DNA from: Paralvinella palmiformis
Lineage: Eukaryota > Annelida > Polychaeta > Terebellida > Alvinellidae
Length of the DNA: 64,000 nt
Assembly (NCBI GenBank): GCA_025642065.1
Contig: JAODUP010000070.1
Span: forward strand, 474,001-538,000
Direction: 5' to 3'
Positions 1 through 13,617 of the stretch are shown in pieces. Every line of letters begins with the position of its first letter. Within the stretch, counting starts at the first letter, position 1. The position numbers and the translations under genes were made by a program. A model generated the notes under the pieces. The model had not been told where the DNA came from. It made no database searches and saw nothing but the letters and a program-made list of their open reading frames with translations.

Positions 1-155
1 ATTCAGTTTACCAATGAACAGATTGCTGGCCGACAAGTGAAACTGGTTAACATCAACAAGGTAATTTTAGTTCTTTATGTATTTGTGAAAAGACTTGTTG
101 CGAACAAACACACAAAATTTTATGCTAATACGAGCATCAGTCCATGAACACACGT

Positions 156-194
<39 letters not shown>

Positions 195-3100
195 CACACA
201 TATTCAAATAATTACATACATGTTCGTATAATTACATGTGCACAATAATTTATATATTTATAATAAATGAACAATGAACTAAAGCCGTAAATCGTTTCAC
301 CTCTTCCAGTCAGGTTGTCATGACCTTGGCATTGTAATAGAAACATCTCAGGATAGAGTGATTGTGGGAGAAATGTATGAAGATGGCGCTATTCACAAAG
401 AAGGTCAGTTTTTATTTTGATTGTAGTCTTTCATCATTTGATCATCATCAGTTGTGAACTTGTTTAGACACCAACAGCAAATTATTTATTATTTTTATTT
501 ACTTTGTGTCGTATTCAATCATCCATCATTAATTATGAGATAGTATGAGAAGTTTGTCCTAGAATCTCATAATCCTTGTATTTGTTTTTTATTTGTATGA
601 AATCACCAAAATGTGTATTCTATCACCAAGTCTTGTATGTTAATTGTTATACTTTTACATGATCACCAGAACTTGTACATGGTCAGCAGAATGTGTACAT
701 GCTCACAAGAACTTGTACATGATCACAAGAACTTGTACATGATTACCATAACTTTTACATGATCACCAGAATTTGTACATGATCAAAAGAACTTGTACAT
801 GATCACAAGAACTTGTACATGATTACCATAACTTTTACATGATCACCAGAATTTGTACATGCTCACAAGAACTTGTACATGATCACAATAACTTGTACAT
901 GATTACCATAACTTTTACATGATCACCCGAATTTGTACATGATCAAAAGAACTTGTACATGATCACAAGAACTTGTACATGATTACCTGAACTTGTAAAC
1001 AATCAACAGCACTTTCATTTGATGACGTCATCATGTACATAATGACTAGAATCTGTACATGATGGCTAGAACTTGTACACAATCTCTATAGAACTTGTAC
1101 ATGATCACCAGAACCAGCTGATTTATACATGGGTAGAGTGTATTTGTGTTTGTGTGTTTGTGTGTTTTGTGTGAGTGTATGCATATGTGAGTGTGTGTGT
1201 ATTTATTTGCATGTGTGTATATGTATTAAGTGTTTTGTTAATTGTATCTGTTTTGTGTGTGTTGTGTTTTGTGTGTGTTTATGTGTGTGTGTGTATTCAT
1301 GTGTGTATCAGTTTAATGTGTTCACATCGGATGTAAATTGAGACATATACTCCCGTCATATATTTTTTCCCACATATCATTATCTGCGCCATTCATACTG
1401 GCACGGTGTATTATAACCAGAGAACAATCATTAATAATTACTATGTTGTCAACAAATGGCCACTCGGCTGTCACTTCCTGTAATAACTCTGACGTGTTGC
1501 CGCTGAGTAGAATTAATTACTTAAGTAACATGTATATTTAATGAGACAATTTGTTAATGTTACGGTAATTGTTGACGTCACTTACATATTTCTGATCATG
1601 TTTATTTCCCTTCAGTCCTTCAGTACATCACCTTTTTTTTCTTGGAAAGTTCTTCTCCAGATTGGAATGATTGATAATCCTCATTACTTATTCATATCCA
1701 GCGTGTAGGCTGTCCGTCGTGTGCCTTGATTATTGTACTGTTCCTCAACAAAGTCGTCAAACAGCGATACCTTTTAATTGATAATTAGTCATCGATAATT
1801 AGCACTGATCACCGATAATCATTGTTCATTCGTAACCATGACCATCTAAGAAATGTTAATCAATTGGTTAGGTGGCGTTCACGTTGGCGACCAGATCATG
1901 ATGGTAGAAGGCCATTCATTAATTGCTATGCCAGTTGAAGAAGCGTACAAACTCCTGAGGGAAGAATTCAAGTCATCAAAGGTATGAACAAAAGTTTTTA
2001 TAACTGAAATCAAAGCTTTTTTTACTCATTCTATGCAAAATAATAATAATAATATCTGTTCATGACGTAATCGTATACGCTTTTAAGTGCGCGAAATTGT
2101 TTCCTTCACCCTAAAATTATCACAAAAGAAACAATGAGGCAAACTTTTTTATATTCAAGCCAGAGTCTTTTTATATGGTATTGTAACTTAGATGATGTTA
2201 CAGAATGATTATTTTATTGTTGTGTTGTTATATTTGTATCCAATTATATTTATACCTGTTCGTATCTCAGGCTGCCAAAAACCTTTAACATCGAAATAAC
2301 CGTAAACACCTAATTAAATATAATCAGTGTCTTTTGCGATCTAATTAAATATAATCAGTGTCTTTTGCGATCAATATAATATACTTTGGCCTAGATATTA
2401 TATTGGCAATGCCTCAACTATAAATGGCACATATTGTATTATTATTATAATTATTTAAATTGCTAGAATCATTCATCATATACCGGCTTTTATTTTAATT
2501 AGTTAAATATAATTTTCATATTGCCGCTAATAATGTATGAAGAAGATTTAGTATATTTTAAATTACTTTTCCCAGTCAATAGATAATAATCATATTTAGT
2601 GTCTGGTTGGGGAAGTGATGTGAAGTTGCAGTGACAATGTTATTGCTATTTTTATGGCAAAAACCAAACATGTTATATTAGATCTGGGGTTCGAGAGCCA
2701 TTAACTACTGAGATGATATCCATTATTGGTATAGTTGAGGTGATCATAAATTATAACGTTTATTGTTAGATAAGCCAAACTAACTATTGTCGTTCGTGTA
2801 TATCTGACAATGGGAATTTAGTACTATAACTCTTGTTTTGGGACTTCATTTACATTGTACAAGTGGATCGGCCAATCAGAAGTTTAGAAGTTTATGCCCC
2901 ATGATGTTGAAAGAGTGCATTAACATATCAGGAATATCGTATTTAGCTTACAAAGCATCACGGTAATCCCCAGTAGGGGTCGAATATTTTAACTTTAGAA
3001 ATGTACTTCTTTACAGCAGTACAGAGTAGCAAAGTTATTGAATGCACAGAACTGTACGGAATGGAACGTCGTAACAAAAGCAAGCACAAAACCTGGCAGT

Positions 3101-5305
3101 TTTTCCATTTCAGTATTTTTCCATTGTATTCACATGTTATCAAAACATTATCTGTTTATTTTTAAATGCTTATCAATCATTTATTAGCATACATACTCAT
3201 GAATACGAAAATGGTTTATGTGTTCATTGTTCTTCAATATACTAGTTAGTTCAACTCGGAAAGAGTAATAGTCTTTGATGCTGTAATGGCCCTGAACATT
3301 CCATAGTAACGTACGTAACTGACTTGAAAGCTTCCTAGGCGCATCAATTGGAACCGGATGGTGATTAAATAGATAGTAGTTTGATAGATAATTGCTAGAT
3401 TATTAATTATGTATAGCATGTCGATCTCACTGGAATTATTTCACGGTGTGAGCACCTGGTCAGTAGATTTCATAGTCGGACAGACTCTGTCGGAATGAGA
3501 CTCATTAATACACTGGTGAAGATCAGCCTGCAGCATGATGAAACACCTTAGCTGGTAAAGATGAGTAAGCATTGAAAACGTCTAAGTGAGCACAGACCAA
3601 ACCATTATAGACATAGTTCAAGAATTCAAAGGTCGCCGACGTATCCAAATGTTGACCAGAATCACTTATATTCTTGGTTCATGTGGCAGCCCACAGCACT
3701 GCAGTCCTCAGAAATCATTCAATTTAATCACACCATTGCACCATTGTTTATTAGACGTTTCATCTATCAATAAAAACAGGTTTTCGACACGTCCTGGAAA
3801 ACCTGGAAAAAACAAATTCATTTTCTAAGTCCTAGAAACGTCCTTGAATTTGACAAAATCAGGAAATGTCCTGGAAAAAATATCGCCTGTGAAAAAATTC
3901 ACTTAAAACAAAAAGGCCAGTGAATAAATATTATGTCTGTAGAAGAAAATTTCGATTGAAGAAGAAAAAGAGTGCCAGTACATAGTCTAAAATTTAAATA
4001 AAAGTGGGTGGATCAGACAGTTAGACTTGGTGCACCACTGAACTCAATTCTTTTTGAGGATATTGGCGCAATAAATGTTTTGTAATTATTATTATTAAAG
4101 AAACTTCATCTCTAAACAGAGTTTTTCAGACCTTGGGTCACCAGGTGCCGAGATGTTAAAGATTACACATAATGGGATCAATTTTTAATGCGCTATTTTA
4201 TGATCTATTAAAACTGATATGGCAAAGTGCTCAGATAATAGAGAAATTGAATATCTTGTTGTGGGTTCACTAAGAGCTTGTGTCTTGTGCCATTTATAGA
4301 TCCGTAATTTGGTATCATGGTCAGTATATATAGCCATGATTGGATCCAGAATGTAGGATTGACCTGCTGTCTGACCTTCTGTATAAAATAAAAGGACGTG
4401 ACCTCACTCACTCAGGGCCTTCTGAGAGTACAGTGGATACCGGTAGATGATTGCACGACAAACCTCCAGGTTGTGGGTTCGAATCTGACTCATACCTGTG
4501 TTTGTGGGATCTTTTTCTAGGAAGTTGACCCTGAGCTATATGTCCCACGTGTGCCCAGTGCTGAGGCTAAACAAACAACTCACTGACCCACTCATTTACT
4601 CACTCACTGTCAGTTCCCCGAGGGCATACTGTTCTAGCAGCGAGTTATAATTCGATAGTCCCCACATTATATCTGACCACCACCCAATCAGGTTCTCATC
4701 AACTGTTAAGGCGCCTCCGTGTTCTAACTGGTAGCGTATTGGATCACAGATCACTACCACCTGAGTTCGAATCTCGGCGTGGGCATATCTGAAGGGTGTT
4801 TCATCTTTGACGGCGTGTAATTACGTTTGGAGGTCGCTCGGTCCATTTAGCCTGTCATGTGCACAAAAGTGGCCGTAAAACATCAATCATCATTATAATC
4901 TCATCAATAGTTAAGTGAACGCTCAGTACAGGAAAGATGAGCAGTCAGAATGTGAAGTTGAACCGAGGACCTGCTACTTTCTGATCCACTCCGTTTTTCC
5001 CCATCGTCTGAGCTATCGCCGACCATCGTCGAGATATTTCGCCGCTAACCGGCCACACCATTCAGTGGGATGAGTACATGTTGGAGTACGCGTTCATCAT
5101 AACGTCCTCCTGTCGTGCGCCAGCTTTGAGATATATTGTTGGGTGACTATGTCATAATGCGATGATTAATGTCGACAGTATATGTTAATTATTGTGGTTA
5201 GTTATGATTGATTTCCTCGTGTAAAAATTATTTCAGTTCACCTGGTTATCACACCTATTAAATAACTTAAAGAACTTGACACTTTAATATATAACACTTA
5301 TGTGA

Positions 5306-5350
<45 letters not shown>

Positions 5351-8300
5351 GATTCTTCAGAATGTCTTGATTGTCTGGCATCTTCTCAGTACTGCTGTTG
5401 GTGTACACATCATTGTCTCTTGTCTCTGCTATGTTCAGGATCATGTAGTTTGTGTGATAATATGTTTTACAACATGCCTCGTTTTACAACAATTTTACAT
5501 GCCTCGTTTTACAACATGCCTCGTTTTACAGCATTCCTCGTTTGTCCCAAAAGGTATCGCCCAAAACCCCAACAACAGTAACACTGCCAGTCATGTGGTA
5601 ATGAACTGTTTCAACTGCTGTAAACATCATGTTGTAAAAGAAATCATCACACAAACTACAGCATCAGTTGAAGGAAATAGCATATTTCAATGCCGCATCA
5701 GTAATACGGCCCAATATTAGTGTTGTGAGAAGTTAAGATGTCTGATAGGTCACCAGCTGGTCTAACTGTATCCCTGTGCCTATGCAGGCCAAGTTTATGT
5801 AAGGATAATATTGTTTAGATAATTTTTCCTTTGTCGGAATTCACCCTTCAGTATACAGTAATAGAGCTTTGTTTATAAAATCGGCTTCAGAGCTTGCTAT
5901 AGTCATTAGTTAAGCTAATTGGATGTGCATTGGATAAAGCTGTATCCTTATCACGAAGAGGGGCGCCTCCATGGTCTAGCAGTAGCGTGTTGGACCACAG
6001 GTCACTACCACCCGTGTTCAAATCTCGGGGTGGGTATATCTGAAGGTTGTTTCATCTTCGACTTCGCTTTATTACCTTTGGAGGTCGGTCGGCGCATTAA
6101 GCCTACCATGTGCACAAAAGTGGCCGTAAAACACCAATCATCATCATCATCATCATCTTAGCATGACGACACACAATCCAGTCTATGTACATGGAAAAGG
6201 CAATGAGTTGCTGCATAATGCAGTAATTTTTACCACCTTTCCCCACGTCCCTTGTTTTTCACAAATAATGATGTCTCTAAGATTTCCTTTCTGGTAGATA
6301 ATAATCGTTGTTAAACATTTCTAACTATGTTTTAGGCTTCTCTCGTTTGGTCTTTTCAAATGGCACCCAATAGTAGGAGCGCACTTGATTAAATCTGTAT
6401 CATCATCAGCAATATCATCATCATCATCATCATCATTATCATCATCATCATGTTCAGGATCATCTAGTGCGGAGCTTTAGTGAGTTAAACAGTTTAGTCA
6501 TTGACTTTGACTAAGTGGAAGCGTTGATTTGTTGAATTTATTGAGTGGTAGTGGCTGGGCTATAACTTCCAACCGAGTAAAATTGGTCTTATAATAGTGC
6601 CTGTTGACTGCACGTGATACAAGTTTTCGATATCACATTTCGATGGCTTCACTCTACAGCACATTGGAATGGCTGGTGTTAATAAATGAGGGCACTTTTT
6701 AAGATCTATCTTATTATAGGTTGGCTGACTGGTTGGTGTACTACCGACACCAGACACCACCGGGAGCATACGGGTGAGAGGTGAATCCTAAGGGGAATAT
6801 TCCATAAATACAAGTTTGAGCTGGATTTGAACCCACAACCTGCAGGTTTCCAGCATATTTCTCTAACTACTGTGCTAATAGAATGCCTTTATTAAGAAAA
6901 AAAGGAAATTAATTAATAGTTTGAACTAATGACATCACCATGAGGTTTAGTGCAACCTTCCAAAGCAGTTCCAGTGGTTCTAGAGGGACTCAACTAGTGC
7001 ACTTAGTAGTGCACTACACTGCAGACATGCAGGTCCTGGTGTCAATTCCCAGTATTAGCTGCATATGTGGGATGTTTCATCTGATCAGATGATTTCTCTA
7101 GGGAATAGCTTCTTGACCATATAAATGTCCCAGGCGTGACCAGTGATGAGCATAAACAAAGCACGCTCACCGTAAGAACTTAATATTTTGCTCACTGACA
7201 TATATACGTGTGTAGTCTACTATCGTTACTTGGTTTCCGGCCAGATACACTTCTGCATCTGCCTTTCTCTGTCCATTAAACAAACTTCCAGGTCAAAGTT
7301 CAAATTAACCCTAGCAACCCATGTTTGTGAGATGTTTCCCTTCAGGTCATCCATTGGTCATATGTTCCTGGATTGACCAGCACTGAAACCAATGGGAAAA
7401 ATCACTCACTCACAGTTATCTGTAATGCTTTATTAATCATTTAGCTAATTTTGATATGAAAAAGTCTCATCTTGTTATATTGTAACAAAAATGGTTGCCT
7501 GTTATTTTAATATATATTTTTTTTTACTTACAGCCTACCTTGCAACTAGTGGTAGCCAAAGCACCCCCAAGTAGCTTTGGAAGTGAAGTGTAAGTTTACT
7601 TCGGAGTTTTGCATATTTTATTCGTGTTTTCAGGATGAACGCATCAGTGTTTGTTGCAATACACTGATTGAAGTTTGCTGTGTGTGTGTTTGTGCATGCG
7701 TGCATGTATGTATGCATGCATTCACGTGTGTGTGCATACATTTGTCATTACTGTTGACAGGATGCAAAAGCAAATATTAAACACATATCGTATTTCATGT
7801 TAATTTTCAAATACTCGTGTGACAGCAAAAGTTAATGAATTAATGGGTAGATAAAAATAACTGAGCTGACCTTTTCAATAATGATAAACATCTGGACGGT
7901 TCCTGAAGAGTGGCAAAATTTGTTGACCATTGTTGGTCCACTTCCTTACAAATATTTATTAACAAATACAGATCGGTATTTGTTGGGTCAATTGAAACTA
8001 AAGCTGACTGTGGCTGCATGGATTTGTGAGGCATTTAAATGCAAATGCTTAAATCTCTGTGGACAAAGTTCTTCCAGATATAACTGACAGGTCTACTCAA
8101 CTATACATCTGTAAAATACTGATTAGCAAATGCTGCAGGCTAAAAAGGATCGAATTTTACACAATCTTTTCTAATAACAATCAAATTGTCAGATCATTCG
8201 TGTTATTGGAAATATTTTCTTCAATGAATGAATCATATTATTATGTATGACCAAAAGATGGAATAAACTATCTTTCAAGGAATGGCTTTACAAATAACTG

Positions 8301-9407
8301 ATCGTGATGGAGCATGATCTTAATTTTGACCCTATCACTTCTAATCCATTCTGCTGCAATCAAATCCTGATTAAAAAGATATAAATAAACAATATTGTTA
8401 TGATTATTATAGTGTTTGTTGTAGATTATAAGTCAGATCAGATTATCAATGTTATATTTGTACGTGTGCTTGGATGAATTAATTGTTATAATTCTTTCTG
8501 TGTGAAATTGCACTGCTTTTGTTGAATCTTGCACTGAATTACTAACACAAATTCTTCTTAGATTAGACTATCAGTATATCAAATGTCTACATCAGCTGAT
8601 CTAATAATCTTGATATGTGGTGTTTTTATTATTGCTATAAGCCAGTAACAGCTGAGAATTAGTTTAGGAAATTCTTTGACAAATCTTAAATGGAATATAT
8701 ATATATATAGATGAACAGACACCGTATTTCTCTTTTATGTCACTTAATTATGTGTTGTCTTCATATGCTGTGACTTAATTGTATCATGTGATTGTAAATA
8801 GTTCTATTATAATTCTTACCTTAATTTTTCACTGATCAGTTGAGCTCTTGATTTAATTAATAAGTCGGACTCACAGATATTTTTCTTCCCTATATATGTT
8901 ATTGTTAAGTAATTTGTAATAACCAGCATGTTATCATAAAAGTTAGGTCATAAACGTGCAATCAGATCTTTCCATAGTTTCTTTCATTATTTATGTTTGA
9001 AATGTTTTGTTTATTTCTAAAAGTCTTCCACGACCGGATTATTTGGAGAGTAAGTTCAATGTTCGGGTTCATTTCCAGGTTTTATTTTAGCCTTTCTGTT
9101 CTTTATATGTTCTGGTTTTTTAGTTGTTGTGTTAATATGTATTCATTCCTTATAACTTTTTCTCAAACTGTATTTCCCTTTTTTGTTTATTTATGTTTTG
9201 TAAAGTGCTTTTCTATTTCTGTGAAAACTTCATTATGACACAATATGCAACACATGTTCTGCTTTCTGACTTATGATTTTAATATTAATTATTCAGTGAT
9301 ACAGATCTAATAATCATTTAACTAAGTCATTCTTATAGATGTTCATTTAAAAATGCTTATTGGTTTGCTTTTCTCTCTCTCTCTGTGTGTGTGTGTGTGT
9401 ATGTGTA

Positions 9408-9440
<33 letters not shown>

Positions 9441-10394
9441 GGGGACATACAGACAAATTCTACTAAAGGTAAGACAGGACAATATCAATATTAGTGTGTT
9501 GGTATTTTACTACGAGAGATCACCAATCGGATTCCGTTGAAACTTGTGGTATATCTCCTCATCAAAAAACTATGAAGGTGGATAATTTATACATAAAATA
9601 TTGGACTGTAATTTGATTGTTTTCCTATTATTTAGACCTTAGCATGCATTTTCTGTCGAATTAAAAAAAGTACGCTTTCAGAATAATCTCTGTTGTGATG
9701 TTTAATTTAAAAAGCTTTGCCAAAAAAGAAGCCTGGAAAGTTCTCAGTGAGAAGCAGCTTCAATAACAGAGGCCCATAGTAAGCTAGGATATTCTGTACA
9801 AAGTGATATTTTCAGTATTTGGCCTTTTTTTAATGTGAATTAAACCCATTTTGACTCATTTCTGGTGAAATAATTTTTGCTTGTTGAACTGGTATCCTGT
9901 TTTGTTAAATGTACATACCATTTTTTTATTACTAATGTTCATTATGTGAATAGTGTGTGCGCGTGCATGTGAACGTTCCTTTTATGTCCAATTTCAATCA
10001 TTTTAAATTTAACACCCAGTTGTTTATAATGAATTTTTGGAAAAGTGCGTATTATCGAAACGTATTTTGAAATTTTCAATGTATGCTTCAAAGCATGTTT
10101 AAAATTTAGTTATCTTCACCCGGATAAATGCAAATATTGCAAACATTGTGAGTGAAGGTAAACGGCAAACACCAAGTCGGTCAGTATGAAAGAATAATTC
10201 TATCTATTTGTGCTATCATTAACAAGTCCTATTTATTCCTATGATTTTATTTTAATATAAACATCAGATATTTACATGATACTAAAAGGATCCAAAAAAT
10301 AACAAGTTTAAAAACAGTGAGCTTTAGACTCTATTTAACTCATTAGTTTTGTGTGTACATATATACATCTACATTCACAATATGTGTGTATTTG

Positions 10395-10433
<39 letters not shown>

Positions 10434-11013
10434 TCATACACACACTGAAAGTAATACCATAAACATAATATTTCGTTTTCTTCTCATTTGACTTAACATA
10501 ACAAATTTAATATCTTATGGTATTTTATGTTATATTTTTATTTTGTTTCATTGTTGTTTTTCCCCAGCTATATTTGACATTGCTTCAGTTCCTGAACCCC
10601 GGGCATAGTGGATTCAATTTTAATTTATTGACTTTATTTTCTCGGATAGCATTGGTTTTGGTCACGTGCAAACTTAAATAGCCGCCGACGTCAAACACGA
10701 ATGCTTATGAAATCTATTATGTTGCAATTAATCTTTACCACGAAACGCTCACAATCCAATTTGGTATCCTTTAGCAATGTTATTTTATTACGAACAACCA
10801 ACTTGTTAGAGTCAGCCCGCGTCTTATCGAACGCTGTCTGCTATAATTGTTAGATATACAGCACTCGTGGTCTAGCTTCCGGCATCTTTTAGCTAATAGA
10901 TTGTTGTTTTCGTTTGTTTGCTTTCAGTACCTATTTCTAACCTGGATGATTACACGGACGATGACGCTGAGATCTGTATGTATAACAATGACATACCGGT
11001 CACAATCATTTAA
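1..11013 (+). CDS. PDZ-domain protein, 3' part of a spliced gene (partial)
   Basis: Exons seen: 1-60, 310-403, 1872-1981, 7534-7589, with canonical AG/GT borders and matching phases (0, 1, 0). Joined, they encode about 106 residues that make one PDZ domain. The carboxylate-binding loop reads HDLGIVIE (residues 24-31, usual form GLGF), followed by VIVGEMYEDGAIHKEGG, then VHVGDQIMMVEG, a helix PVEEAYKLLREEF and the last strand LQLVVAK. PDZ domains bind C-terminal peptides and scaffold membrane or junction complexes. The gene begins outside the window. The last exon is uncertain. An acceptor at 10927 opens an acidic frame (PISNLDDYTDDDAEI) that stops at 11011-11013, but the obvious donor at 7590 leaves the wrong phase for it. 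With the phase as read, the protein would stop at 10938-10940. I cannot tell which PDZ protein this is. Confidence 0.8.
152..200. repeat. CA microsatellite
   Basis: Near-pure CA repeat in the first intron of the PDZ gene. Confidence 0.9.
601..1115. repeat. 20-bp minisatellite with 80-bp higher-order period
   Basis: About 25 tandem copies of a 20-bp unit of the type GATCACAAGAACTTGTACAT, in an intron of the PDZ gene. From 721 to 980 four unit variants recur in the same order, so the array has an 80-bp higher-order period. The edges are degenerate. A TG-rich low-complexity stretch (1126-1320) follows directly. It is open in one frame but has only repetitive codons. Confidence 0.9.
2310..2371. 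repeat. Exact 31-bp tandem duplication
   Basis: The 31 bases at 2310-2340 are repeated without change at 2341-2371, inside the large intron after the third PDZ exon. The identity suggests a recent replication-slippage event. The rest of this intron (1982-7533) holds the SINEs and dispersed repeats listed separately and no exon I can support. Confidence 0.9.
3786..4090. repeat. Dispersed repeat family D1 (copy 1)
   Basis: Starts with the motif GTCCTGGAAAACCTGG and runs through TGTAGAAGAAAATTTCGATT to GTGGGTGGATCAGACAG. Related copies are at 47500-47925 and 57395-57950. No coding frame is seen. Class unknown, perhaps a non-autonomous element. The distal part (4030-4090) carries a tail GCGCAATAAATGTTTTGTAA plus ATT repeats, as at 49501-49606. 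Confidence 0.65.
4425..4615 (+). mobile_element. tRNA-derived SINE, family B (copy 1)
   Basis: The motif GTGGGTTCGAATCTGAC fits a polymerase III box B. It is followed by TTGTGGGATCTTTTTC and a distal part, CCCAGTGCTGAGGCTAAACA. Other copies are at 6978-7180 and 46963-47112 (plus), and 6778-6890 and 20440-20535 (minus). A degraded box A lies about 40 bp upstream. It is not a functional tRNA gene because no cloverleaf can be closed. Confidence 0.65.
4710..4900 (+). mobile_element. tRNA-derived SINE, family A (copy 1)
   Basis: Begins GCGCCTCCGTGTTCTAACTG (box A region). Box B is GAGTTCGAATCTCGG. The body ends in GTGCACAAAAGTGGCCGTAA and a short ATC-rich tail. Better copies lie at 5961-6158 and 45298-45484, and a reversed 5'-truncated copy lies at 25533-25659. 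Confidence 0.8.
5310..5345. repeat. TA microsatellite
   Basis: Pure alternating TA in the large PDZ-gene intron. Comparable tracts occur at about 10402-10432, 11455-11478, 12617-12645 and 13341-13362. Confidence 0.9.
5961..6158 (+). mobile_element. tRNA-derived SINE, family A (copy 2, best preserved)
   Basis: Box A is within CCATGGTCTAGCAGTAGCGT and box B is GTGTTCAAATCTCGG. The body is shared with 4710-4900, and the 3' end is GTGGCCGTAAAACACCAATC followed by a clean (ATC)n tail. This is the usual layout of a tRNA-SINE mobilised by a LINE that recognises a microsatellite tail. Confidence 0.85.
6778..6890 (-). mobile_element. SINE family B fragment, reversed
   Basis: The reverse complement reads GGTTGTGGGTTCAAATCCAG (box B) preceded by a box A-like stretch. 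This matches the 5' half of the element at 4425-4615. Truncated. Confidence 0.55.
6978..7180 (+). mobile_element. SINE family B (copy 2)
   Basis: Box B is a diverged GGTGTCAATTCCCAG, followed by TGTGGGATGTTTCATCTG and CCAGGCGTGACCAGTGATGA, as in the copy at 4425. A further 3' fragment of the same family is seen at about 7305-7410. Confidence 0.55.
7590..10927. other. Intron or intergenic stretch, no supported exon
   Basis: AT-rich sequence after the fourth PDZ exon. It holds a TG/CT low-complexity block (9371-9442) and a TA tract (10402-10432). Short open frames at 7881-8250 and 8993-9238 show no recognisable domain and no good splice borders. An unseen small exon that would repair the reading phase between 7589 and 10928 could lie here. 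Confidence 0.5.
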
Positions 11014-12612
11014 TTCGTTACCATGGAGACAGGATCACAACTCTACAGATTATTGTTTTTAATTGGACAATGATCCATCGCCTGGACCTTCGCTTTGTCT
11101 GTCCGTTAGACAAGCTATTGTTTGGTGAAGTATATACCTGTTCATCAGGCAGATTATTGTTTTCTTAGACGTCTGCAACTTGGACAGACCTTTGCCTCGT
11201 TAGATAATTGTCCATTAGACAGATAATTGCCTTGTTAAACATCTATAATTAGACAGTTCATTGCTTTGTTAGACCCCTTGTATGTTACACAGATTATTGC
11301 CTTGTTAGACATATATAAATTATATTGACCATTGCCTTGTTAGACATCTTTACATTATACAGACCATTGCCTTGTTAGACATCTATATAAATTTGTACTT
11401 CGTTAGACACCTGTATATTAGACAGATCATTCCCTTGTTAGTCATCCAATCATATATATATATATATATATATATATAATCTTTATTGTGTTGAGTATTG
11501 CTTATTAAATGTCCATTAAAAAAATCTGTCATTCACCTGTCTGTTAGACAGATCATCATCACCTGTTAGACTCTCACCTTGTTACTTATTTGATCCACCT
11601 GTGATCCTCCACATGATCTGATCCACTCTGTGTCTCATCGTCTTTCTGCAACATCAGAGCCCAGTGAGTACGGCACTAGCTCAGACTACTGAAGGTCCTT
11701 GGTTCTCGGATCTCAATGACTTCTTGCTTCACACACTTACTGAATGACTATCTCCTTGGATGAGACGGACCGCGGTTTATAGTCCTTCAGCAATGTACAG
11801 CGGCAAAAAGAACCTGTAAGCTAACAGGGAGTTGTCAATTGCGGTGGATTGTGTGGAATACCACTGCTTATAAACATCGATCCTGCCTTGTACGAATAAA
11901 CTGGACTTTATTGTGTGTGTATATTAGTCGTCCAGTCATCTTCTGATGGGCCCTTTTTCCCAACAAAGGGCCACTTTTCGTGTGGTTGTAGATAACTCTG
12001 TCTGATATACCTCCATAGGTGTTGAGTCTGGACGGTCTAGTATCCCTTTTAGACCCATTATTTCTGTGTCGTGCTGTACCGATTTGATTGAAATGGACTG
12101 GCCGGTGTTGTGTATCAATAATTAATACCGAGTAATCAGGAACCAGGCTGAGATCATATGGAGATAATAACACTCGGTGCCGCTTGACCCATAATGGGGA
12201 ATCAATTGTGTGAACACATTAAATCTGTTTTAGCAGTACGAGACTTAAAATCCAAATTGAAAATGTAATTGTTTGATAATCCCTTTACCTATAATGGTGG
12301 CTTTGCGTCCTTTTGTTGTTAAGTTTGGCCACCGTACGTACCACACCTTACAATAGTTTATGTAGTCATAACACTTTAATCAATACAAACTAAATTATTA
12401 AACCACTGATCCAATTGGAAATTTGTCTCTGTAGGAATCCAGTTTTTTGTTTGTGCCATCTTCTCATATCCATATTGTTATGGAGCAGGAGTTCAATTTA
12501 TTATAATCGTCGTGTCTATAAACAAAAACCAAATTTTTGAAGTTCATAACTATTTTCTGTATTACATAATTGCTAATAAATAAATATTACAAATGTGCCT
12601 TAACTTCGCTGA

Positions 12613-12649
<37 letters not shown>

Positions 12650-13323
12650 CAAGGAATATTAGAAAAAATTGTGTACGTCATCACTGAATAGGAGTTATCA
12701 TTCAATAACCGTTAGTATTGTCTGAGATTATGTGCTATTGATCCAATGTTAAACACTGACTGCCGATACTCAGAATGTAGCATGTTGGAAACAACCAAAC
12801 TAACATCTGATGGAGTTGAAACTAAATATTTTGGGAGATTTTATTTGTGTGATCTCATTCCTTAATTTTGGTGTAGCGTTTGTTTGTAGTGAGGAAGTAT
12901 GTAGGCAAGTGTCTGACTTGTTAAACAGGCTCATTATCATAAGGGACATGAGAACATTTGATACCAATGTTCGATTTATTTTTTACATGTAAACATCAGA
13001 GTCTGGAGTTGTATTAGTGTTGCGAGTGATCCCGATAACCGAACCTAATCCTGCCGTTTTCTTTGTATAAATATTTAGTCATATTCCCGCAATAATAATA
13101 GTCCCCTCTATCTACAATATACAACAGACATTTATGTATTACCAAATTTCCCTGTGTTGTGGACTCGTTGTGATTGTTGCTAAATCTTTATTCATTTAAG
13201 ATGAATTATTTTTGACTATTTAATAACTGTGTAAAGTTATTTTACTAGTTCGGCATATAGGAATTTCTTTCATAATAAACTGAACATAAAGACAGCAATC
13301 TAGTTTTAATTATTACTGTGTAC

Positions 13324-13362
<39 letters not shown>

Positions 13363-13617
13363 ATATAAACATACTTTGTGTTTTTTGTATCTTGGCAAGT
13401 GAGATCTTCACAAAGAATCATATCATACACTAGAAATACGAGATTTTCTTAAAGTAAATTTAATAAGAACTTGACACAACATTTATAAATACGAGAAATA
13501 TTTACAGTTAAGTTGGGGGCCTGGTGTTAATTGCACGTCTTCATATTAAAACGTTAATCGGACATCTTTGGTCTGGGTGCAAGCAAAGATCGGAAACGGC
13601 TTCTTCGAGTCATTTGT
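11014..13617. other. Region between the PDZ gene and SKP1
   Basis: Contains an imperfect tandem array (about 11100-11440) whose unit of roughly 45-50 bp contains CCTTGTTAGACATCTATA, plus TA tracts. A possible extra PDZ-gene exon sits at about 11657-11740, after an acceptor CTGCAACATCAG. One frame there runs PVSTALAQTTEGPWFSDL to a stop, another ends PSEYGTSSDY-stop. Neither can be tied to the known phases. No other gene is seen. Confidence 0.4.

Noticed and set aside
1129..1341. 70-codon Cys/Val-rich frame
   Set aside because: Encoded by a TG-rich low-complexity tract.
4425..6158. Functional tRNA genes
   Set aside because: Box A and box B are present, but no closed cloverleaf or acceptor stem. 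The sequences recur with common 3' bodies, so they are SINEs.
11868..12173. 101-codon minus-strand frame
   Set aside because: No domain, no splice context, no homology that I recognise. Length is within chance for the local composition.
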